Assembly (NCBI GenBank): GCA_934645125.1
Contig: CAKUDT010000022.1
Span: 1 to 11,969, forward strand
Source of the DNA: an uncultured Eggerthellaceae bacterium
GTDB taxonomy: Bacteria > Actinomycetota > Coriobacteriia > Coriobacteriales > Eggerthellaceae
DNA length: 11,969 bases
Direction: 5' to 3'
Below the pieces are notes generated by a model. That model saw nothing but the letters and a program-made list of their open reading frames with translations. It searched no databases and was not told where the DNA came from. Both the position numbers and the translations under genes were made by a program. Positions 6,943 to 11,969 of the stretch are shown here, one piece after another. Each line of letters begins with the position of its first letter. Position 1 is the first letter of the stretch.

Positions 6943-8223
6943 CTATAATTCCAGATCGAGTGAGTCAAAACTAGAAAACGATGCCGCAGTTGCGCACTCA
7001 AGCAACACCGCAGCAGCTTCTGGCTGCCCAAAAGAAGACGCCTGCGCCGCATAAGCCGCTTCTTCGCCACAAGGAATAAATCCCCTGTTGACAAGCCATT
7101 TGACAGAAGCTGACTCAAAACGCAGGCTCTGCAAAATGTCACTTACCCTTGCACGCACGAAATTCTCACACGCGGGCGAAAGCGACATGCTGCCCGCCGC
7201 CGCTAATTTCACAAACCCCGCAGCCAAGGGAAGCTGAAGCGATGGACGCACCTGGTTATCAAACGAACCTTCGGGCATGATAAGCACTTCCAGAGAAGCA
7301 GGCGGCACAAAACTCTCGGGGATAGAGCGGCCCTCAAGCCACACCTCGCGGATGCGCGCGCATCCCGTGAAAACATTGCTGCCGAAAGCGTCTACCCCTG
7401 CCGGAATACGCACTGACTCCAACGCAGAACAACCGTAAAACACGTCGTCCACCAGGGAGTTTAGCGTTGCAGGCAGCCGAACAAAACCCACCGACGAACA
7501 GCCATAGAAAGCATCGCGTTCCAGGCTGGTAAGCCCTTCGGGCAAAGCCGCCGCAGACAAGGCAGTGCACTGCGCAAATGCCCAGGAGCAAATACTCTTC
7601 AAGCCGTGCGGAAATGCAAACGTAGTCAACGCCGCACAGCCGCGAAATGCGCTATAGCCAATCTCTTCAAGGCCACCTGCATCGCCTTCAGCGAACAGCA
7701 CGTCTTTAAGCGCCGGACACGATCCAAACGCAAGTTTTCCAATTGAGCGCACGGTGGAAGGAAACTGCACGCTTTCAAGCGAAGTGCACCCTTCGAAAAC
7801 GCGTTGCGGAACCTGGGTAACGCCTTCGGGGATGACCGCGTGAACGACTTCATTCCCGCAGGCGCAGTCTTCGCCGCCGTTTTGCTCACTCCCGCTCGCA
7901 GGTGCTTCGCCTTCTGTTGCACAGCTCTCATCGATGAACAGCTTTGCACCATTCGAAAGCGGATTAGCTCGAAACCCCTGAAAATCAATGCCGAACCACA
8001 TTTGCAGCGAGGGCACGTGGACTTCCTCAAGCGCATCGCAATTATTGAACGCGAACTCCCCGATTGTTTGCACAGGAGCCAAAAACGTTACTTTCTTTAT
8101 ACTCTTGCAATCAGAAAACGCGTTTTCCCTGATAGAAGTAACGTTCTCAGGAATAACGACGCACTCATCTTGCCCGCGATATTTCACGAGCAAGCCGTTT
8201 ACTATCTCAAGTCCTTCCAACAT
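6943..8223 (-). CDS. Cytoplasmic BspA-type leucine-rich-repeat protein
   Basis: 426 residues. About nine LRR_5 (BspA/TpLRR) repeats lie between residues 22 and 300. Each carries the hallmark I-x(4)-AF-x-x-C, seen as SIRENAFSDC, TIGEFAFNNC, SIGKLAFGSC, EIGYSAFRGC and SLERDAFYGC. A Gly/Glu/Ser-rich insert interrupts them after the second repeat. The last hundred residues are Ala-rich and probably helical, with an ankyrin-like WLVNRGF...AAAVLLECA pattern. LRR_5 proteins are usually exported adhesins, but this one starts MLEGLEIVNGLLV with no signal peptide, transmembrane segment or sorting signal, so it should stay in the cytoplasm. The ATG lies five bases after the stop of the ATPase gene, with only a weak GAG as ribosome site, so coupled translation is likely. 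A target-binding role for the AAA+/VWA pair is inference. Confidence 0.85.
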   Translation of the reverse strand: MLEGLEIVNGLLVKYRGQDECVVIPENVTSIRENAFSDCKSIKKVTFLAPVQTIGEFAFNNCDALEEVHVPSLQMWFGIDFQGFRANPLSNGAKLFIDESCATEGEAPASGSEQNGGEDCACGNEVVHAVIPEGVTQVPQRVFEGCTSLESVQFPSTVRSIGKLAFGSCPALKDVLFAEGDAGGLEEIGYSAFRGCAALTTFAFPHGLKSICSWAFAQCTALSAAALPEGLTSLERDAFYGCSSVGFVRLPATLNSLVDDVFYGCSALESVRIPAGVDAFGSNVFTGCARIREVWLEGRSIPESFVPPASLEVLIMPEGSFDNQVRPSLQLPLAAGFVKLAAAGSMSLSPACENFVRARVSDILQSLRFESASVKWLVNRGFIPCGEEAAYAAQASSFGQPEAAAVLLECATAASFSSFDSLDLEL

Positions 8224-8228
8224 AGGCT

Positions 8229-9797
8229 CTATTTAACACCCAGCTCGTCCAGGCCTTCAAGCGATTGAATTTCCGACAGCAAATCAAGGCCGCGGTCGGT
8301 CAACAGCAAGCTCTTGTTGTGTTTCATGTACTGCTCGGAGCCGTATTGCCCCACGAACTTCACTGTCAGCGGATCCAGGGAAAGCTTCGTGGTAAGCACC
8401 AGCGACTCCTGCGAGCTTTCGCCCAGCGCACCATCCAGGAACGAAAATGCATTATCCAGGGAGTTCACTCCCGTAGAAGCCAAAGCACGCTGCTCCTTCA
8501 CGCGCGCATTATAGGCCGCTTTCGCTACGTCGAACGGCGTTGTCGCAACGTCGCCTGCACCAGCAGCAGGCTCGCTACCAGCACCCGCTGCAACCGCACT
8601 CGCCAGCGCCTCCAAACAACGCACGTGTTCCGCTTTTATCACGGCAGCATCGCCCGCAAGGGATGCTGCCTTCGAAGATTCTCCCACGTCAGGAGCTTCT
8701 TTTGCTGTCTGCGCCGCTTCCATCAACAACCGCGATCCCTCGGAGAAGCTGCATGAAGAAAGCGCGTCTTTCGCCGCGACTAAATCCGCACGCGTCAAGA
8801 ACAACGCCTGTTCCAGCTCGATAGCGTCATGAACACGATGCTGCAACGCATCGGCCAAAATGCCGACAAGCGCCAAACGCTCGTCAAAACGCGCTGCCTT
8901 AACACGCGCGCCCGGAACTGATGCATCGCAACCATCAAGAATGTCGCTCACCTTATAGTCATCCTGGTACTTGCAGAACAGCTCATAGTACGCGGCAAAC
9001 TCCATGGCCGTGGCGTCATCCTGCAGATATTGGCGTACCAACGTCTCATTTGCCGGCAACCCCACACGCTCGTACGTCTGCAGCATGCGCGACAAGTCTT
9101 CCCAGCCACGCGCCGTGACCAAGCTCATGCCACGCGCCGATGCCTGCACTTTGTAGAAGCTGCCCGGCTTGTTGTCCAGGAATGTCGTTACCGCCGGATG
9201 CACGCCATGTGCCGCCGCATATTCCTGCCATACCTCCAGGTCGGGCTCGACATCAATGCGCTTCAGACGATCCATCATGGCGGGGTCGAACTCACGCGCA
9301 GCACGATTGTACTCCGGCGGATTGCCCGCCGTCACAATAATCCACCCTTCGGGTAACTCATGCATGCCGAACGTCTTATACTGCAGGAATTGCAGCATGG
9401 CGGGAGCAAGCGTTTCGGAAACGCAATTAATTTCATCAAGGAACAATATTCCCTGATGAACGCCTGTTTTTTCCTGTGCACGATACACCGAGGCAATAAT
9501 CTCGCTCATGGTATATTCGCTAATGCTGTAATGGTGCCCATCAAAATCTTCCTGAGCAATGAACGGCAGGCCCAGCGCGCTTTGACGCGTATGGTGCGTA
9601 ATGGAGTAGCTCACGAAGTTGATGCCAGCTTCGCGCGCAATCTGAGACACCACGGCGGTTTTGCCCACACCCGGAGGTCCGAACATCACAATCGGACGCT
9701 GCATATGAAACGGAATGCAAGGCAATCCATGATCATCTTTTGCCAGATAAGCGCTGATAGCACCCCTGATTTGCTCAGTTGCCTGCTGGATGTTCAT
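8229..9797 (-). CDS. MoxR-like AAA+ ATPase
   Basis: 522 residues from the chosen start. The AAA+ core occupies the first half: Walker A GPPGVGKT (40-47), Walker B ILFLDEIN (117-124, with D121 and E122), sensor-1 Asn in TAGNPPEYN (N159), and a probable arginine finger in DPAMMDRLKR (R177). The layout matches the MoxR/AAA_5 group, whose members remodel or load metal into partner proteins, commonly with VWA partners. Residues after about 300 are helical and Ala-rich with no known domain that I can name, probably a partner-binding extension. The frame is open further upstream to 9983, but the ATG at 9797 has AAGGAAA before it and begins just ahead of the conserved core. It overlaps the end of the VWA gene by 23 bases and is followed five bases later by the LRR gene. 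Confidence 0.88.
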   Translation of the reverse strand: MNIQQATEQIRGAISAYLAKDDHGLPCIPFHMQRPIVMFGPPGVGKTAVVSQIAREAGINFVSYSITHHTRQSALGLPFIAQEDFDGHHYSISEYTMSEIIASVYRAQEKTGVHQGILFLDEINCVSETLAPAMLQFLQYKTFGMHELPEGWIIVTAGNPPEYNRAAREFDPAMMDRLKRIDVEPDLEVWQEYAAAHGVHPAVTTFLDNKPGSFYKVQASARGMSLVTARGWEDLSRMLQTYERVGLPANETLVRQYLQDDATAMEFAAYYELFCKYQDDYKVSDILDGCDASVPGARVKAARFDERLALVGILADALQHRVHDAIELEQALFLTRADLVAAKDALSSCSFSEGSRLLMEAAQTAKEAPDVGESSKAASLAGDAAVIKAEHVRCLEALASAVAAGAGSEPAAGAGDVATTPFDVAKAAYNARVKEQRALASTGVNSLDNAFSFLDGALGESSQESLVLTTKLSLDPLTVKFVGQYGSEQYMKHNKSLLLTDRGLDLLSEIQSLEGLDELGVK

Positions 9798-11451
9798 ATC
9801 GTTTCCTTTCCTCTTCCAGCGCGTCTCCGTCAAGCACCACCTGCGCCGCCCACGACGGCACGCTTTCGGGACGATAATCTTCATCGTAGAACACAAACGC
9901 AACGCAATAGTCGGGCATGTTCTCTGGATACGTCCCCCAACCATCGGTAAAGTACACCAAACCGCCCAAATCCGTAAAAGCACCGTCGTTCACCAGGGCA
10001 TTTACGTATTCAAACGCAGGACGAAAGTCCGTGCCACCGCCGCCATGGATCGTCGCATGATTCGCCCACGTCTTCAGCTCGTCGGAGCTGGTGATAACGT
10101 CGTCGCTGCGAACTTGCGCATCAGCCTGGATCACGTGGACCTGCACTTTTTGATGGAAGCTTTCCGTGGACTTTAAAATATCGAATGTCGTGGTCACAAA
10201 ACGACGCACCGTATCGCCCTGGACGCTTCCCGATGTATCAATGACCAGCACAAACTCACGAATGCGCTTCTCTTCGCGATATTCCAACGGCTCAATGAGC
10301 GGAACATTACCGTAAAGCTTTAAGCCGTACGTATAGAAAATGTAGTCAAACTCGTCCTCGGACAAGCGCATGACTTCACCCGGCGTAGCGAACTGTCGCA
10401 GGAACGCGGCATAATCCACACGCTGATGCGCCGCCTGGTTCAAATCGTCCACAAGCCCCGTTAAGTCCTGACCTTTTTTCTTGGCGAACGTCTGCAAGTT
10501 CACCGCCAAACCAGCTGCCACACCGCGCCATTCATCCTGCTGTTTACGCAGTTCAGATGGCGATTTCCGCAGCGCATTCCAAGCGGCGCGCTGATTCGTC
10601 CACGTACCCGCCGAAGAAACCTGGCGAAGGCCCCTGCCTTGCTGCTCGGTCTCATACACCACTTGAGCATCCCCTGCAGCGTTCCCTTGCGAGCGCTCGG
10701 GGTTTTCCCGAACTTCATCAGCCGCGCCGGCATCGACCTCGCCCGAAGCCGCGCCTGCACCACTCGGGTTACCCTGCGCGGAGCCCTTCTGACCTTCCGA
10801 ACATTGCCCTTCACTGCACTCACCGGGCAAGGAATCAGCTTCGTCTTCGGAGTCATCGCTGTCGAACGCATACCATGCACCATGGTTGTCCGCGTGGAAA
10901 AGCTTGCCCCAACGCTCAACTTCGGAAGCCCACTTTCCTTCGCACAGACGATGATAGATTTTTTCCGCCGTGGGACGACATCCCAAATCAAGCTCAACGC
11001 GATGCAAAATAGCTTGAGCGCTTAAACCACGTTCACCAGGCCTTATGCCGCAGCAATCCATAACAGCGCGCTCGGTGGCCATGTCGCATGCCAAATCCCA
11101 CAACGGCTGATTGATGGCAGCACCCACATACGGATGCAGGAAAACGCAGTGCATCACCGCATGCAGAAGATCATGCGCAGGAGCTTTTTTGCTCGCGCGA
11201 TAGTCCTGCAAAACAGCGGCGGTGTCGTAGTACAGAAAGCGTCCGTCTACAGCGAAGGCGTCACGAACAGCGGCTTCACTCTGGACGATTCCCTCACTCG
11301 CGGGAGCATCGGCTTCACCGCCTCCAATGGAAACCATCTCAAGGCGTCCCACTGCCGCGGACAAAAAGTGGTTTTCAGACAAAACGGTAGCTTTCGCCAG
11401 GTCAATAACCTGGCGAGCCAACACATCTGCTTTGTCCCAATCAAGTGCCAT
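9775..11451 (-). CDS. VWA-like protein with degenerate metallopeptidase region (DUF2201-like)
   Basis: 558 residues. The N-terminal 200 resemble the putative metallopeptidase region of DUF2201 proteins, with DLLHAVMHCVFLHP (H97, H101) followed by LWDLACDMATE. The usual Glu of HExxH is Ala98, so hydrolysis is doubtful. Residues about 205-275 are an acidic Ser/Gly/Glu/Gln linker with a small CSEGQ-CSEGQ duplication. A helical part follows, then a C-terminal VWA domain with a complete MIDAS: DTSGS (D405, S407, S409), T474 in GGGGTDF and D503 in FTDGWG. Such proteins usually act as partners or adaptors of MoxR-type ATPases, and the ATPase gene follows with a 23-base overlap. An ATG at 11490 is in frame, but neither start has a ribosome site. 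The one at 11451 is preferred because a TATAAT sits seven bases upstream and the protein then opens MALDWDKAD. Confidence 0.85.
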   Translation of the reverse strand: MALDWDKADVLARQVIDLAKATVLSENHFLSAAVGRLEMVSIGGGEADAPASEGIVQSEAAVRDAFAVDGRFLYYDTAAVLQDYRASKKAPAHDLLHAVMHCVFLHPYVGAAINQPLWDLACDMATERAVMDCCGIRPGERGLSAQAILHRVELDLGCRPTAEKIYHRLCEGKWASEVERWGKLFHADNHGAWYAFDSDDSEDEADSLPGECSEGQCSEGQKGSAQGNPSGAGAASGEVDAGAADEVRENPERSQGNAAGDAQVVYETEQQGRGLRQVSSAGTWTNQRAAWNALRKSPSELRKQQDEWRGVAAGLAVNLQTFAKKKGQDLTGLVDDLNQAAHQRVDYAAFLRQFATPGEVMRLSEDEFDYIFYTYGLKLYGNVPLIEPLEYREEKRIREFVLVIDTSGSVQGDTVRRFVTTTFDILKSTESFHQKVQVHVIQADAQVRSDDVITSSDELKTWANHATIHGGGGTDFRPAFEYVNALVNDGAFTDLGGLVYFTDGWGTYPENMPDYCVAFVFYDEDYRPESVPSWAAQVVLDGDALEEERKRYEHPAGN

Positions 11452-11457
11452 AATGGC

Positions 11458-11463
11458 ATTATA
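11458..11463 (-). promoter_or_regulatory. Candidate -10 box giving a leaderless VWA transcript
   Basis: The minus strand reads TATAATGCCATTATG: a perfect -10 hexamer with six bases between it and the ATG at 11451, so transcription would start at or beside the A of the start codon. This is the usual geometry of leaderless genes in Actinobacteria. The -35 region at 17 bp (GTGGGG) is poor. No Shine-Dalgarno sequence precedes this ATG, which fits a leaderless start. Confidence 0.45.
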
Positions 11464-11490
11464 ATTCAGGTTGCCGCGCGCCCCACCCAT

Positions 11491-11800
11491 CGCGCACGCA
11501 GACGTTACCTAAGCGTGCCTGCCTGTAATGCAGGCCTACGCAGATCCAATGCACCTTCAGGCAAGGTAAACCCGAGAAATTGACAAGTTTCCGAAGCTTT
11601 TGGAAGCTTACGGGTGCATAAAGACAACGTGAAGAAAAAGCGGATAAGCGTGACCTGGGGAAACGTTGAAAAACGGCGTTTGCCTCAACACGTTAAGGGG
11701 CCGGAGTAATTTCCGTTGCTCTGCGCTGCACATACTCCCCTCCGTGTAACTTTGCCTTGGTCCAAATATTCCACCGCACCCCATATCTTGCCTTGCAATT
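11491..11800. other. Non-coding, hairpin-rich divergent spacer
   Basis: I see no convincing gene here. Three stem-loops are visible. GCGTGCCTGC (11513-11522) pairs with GCAGGC and ACGC (11530-11541) with a two-base bulge. CCGAAGCTT (11591-11599) pairs with AAGCTT-a-CGG (11604-11613) around TTGG. AACGTTGA (11662-11669) pairs with TCAA-ca-CGTT (11685-11694), enclosing an inner AAAC/GTTT pair. None is followed by a T run on either strand, so they do not look like terminators. No riboswitch class that I know fits. The spacer could hold a small RNA or a long leader of the minus-strand operon. Confidence 0.4.
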
Positions 11801-11807
11801 CTTTTCA

Positions 11808-11849
11808 AGTTAGTTTAAGCTAACTCTTATAATGTTAGCCAGAGTTAAC
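11808..11849 (+). promoter_or_regulatory. Promoter with flanking palindromic operators
   Basis: A perfect -10, TATAAT (11828-11833), stands 36 bases before the ATG at 11869. Just upstream, at 11808-11825, lies an 18-bp palindrome AGTTAGTTTAAGCTAACT with a single mismatched pair, covering the spacer and part of the -35 region. Just downstream, GTTAGCCAGAGTTAAC (11834-11849) repeats the same GTTA/TAAC words. Boxes on both sides of the -10 suggest control by a dimeric repressor of the MarR or TetR kind; the regulator is not in the window. Confidence 0.55.
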
Positions 11850-11868
11850 TCGAAAGGAAACACACCCT

Positions 11869-11969
11869 ATGAGAAAGGCAGGGAACAAAATCCTTGCGGC
11901 ATTCGTATCGGTAGTGCTGGCGGCAGGGCTTTTGCCTATGATGCCAGCGATTTCACTTGCGAGCGAATC
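11869..11969 (+). CDS. Exported protein, N-terminal fragment (signal peptide only)
   Basis: Partial gene: 33 codons before the right edge. The start ATG follows AAAGGAAA (11853-11860) at about ten bases and lies 36 bases after a TATAAT. The translation MRKAGNKILAAFVSVVLAAG continues LLPMMPAISLASE, a textbook Sec signal peptide: a short Lys/Arg n-region, a hydrophobic core and a probable cleavage after SLA or ISLAS. Nothing of the mature protein is visible, so no function can be given. It is transcribed away from the VWA operon. Confidence 0.75.
   Translation, partial: MRKAGNKILAAFVSVVLAAGLLPMMPAISLASE

Noticed and set aside
9798..9983. Upstream extension of the AAA+ ATPase frame
   Set aside because: It lies inside the VWA coding end, gives a Cys/Arg-rich sequence unlike the family, and the ATG at 9797 has a good ribosome site.
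11580..11609. Perfect TTGACA on the plus strand
   Set aside because: No -10-like hexamer follows at 15-19 bp, and no gene starts downstream of it before the better promoter at 11828.
11608..11808. 66-codon minus-strand frame in the right-hand spacer
   Set aside because: TTG start, no recognisable domain and overlap with hairpins; not supported as a gene.
1..11969. CRISPR arrays, tRNA or rRNA genes, insertion sequences, att sites
   Set aside because: Looked for regular short repeats, cloverleaf ends, transposase or integrase motifs and paired terminal repeats; none was seen.

Overview
The window (about 12 kb, moderately GC-rich, low-GC spacers) looks like chromosomal DNA of a high-GC Gram-positive anaerobe. 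My best guess is a gut-type coriobacterium (Eggerthellaceae-like). That rests on the style of the genes: a large secreted multi-ricin-domain beta-lactamase-fold protein, an orphan MtaA-like methyltransferase, and a possible leaderless start. No rRNA or species marker is present, so the assignment is inference.

Layout. 1-1491 (minus): the DNA double-strand-break processing pair sbcD-sbcC, overlapping by ATGA, with sbcC running off the left edge. 1492-1749: divergent promoter spacer. 1750-5355 (plus): a 1201-residue exported protein with five ricin-type beta-trefoils and a C-terminal class A beta-lactamase-like domain, closed by a strong intrinsic terminator. 5440-5669: AT-rich promoter and leader. 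5670-6755 (plus): a uroporphyrinogen-decarboxylase-fold, MtaA-like zinc methyltransferase. 6756-6942: convergent spacer with a 70-nt imperfect hairpin. 6943-11451 (minus): a compact three-gene operon, transcribed VWA (DUF2201-like) -> MoxR-like AAA+ ATPase -> cytoplasmic BspA-type leucine-rich-repeat protein. 11491-11868: structured divergent spacer. 11869-11969 (plus): the signal peptide of another exported protein, cut by the right edge.

The most interesting unit is the VWA/AAA+/LRR operon. A MoxR-type ATPase paired with a MIDAS-type VWA protein is a known chaperone-like or remodelling partnership. Here it is tied by overlap and coupling to an LRR protein with no export signal, which could be the target-recognition part. 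The VWA protein also carries an N-terminal metallopeptidase-like region whose HExxH motif reads HAVMH, so it may be a binding domain and not a protease. The second striking point is that the secreted beta-lactamase-fold protein has Cys where the catalytic Ser of the SxxK motif should be, while the SxN-like and KSG motifs are kept.
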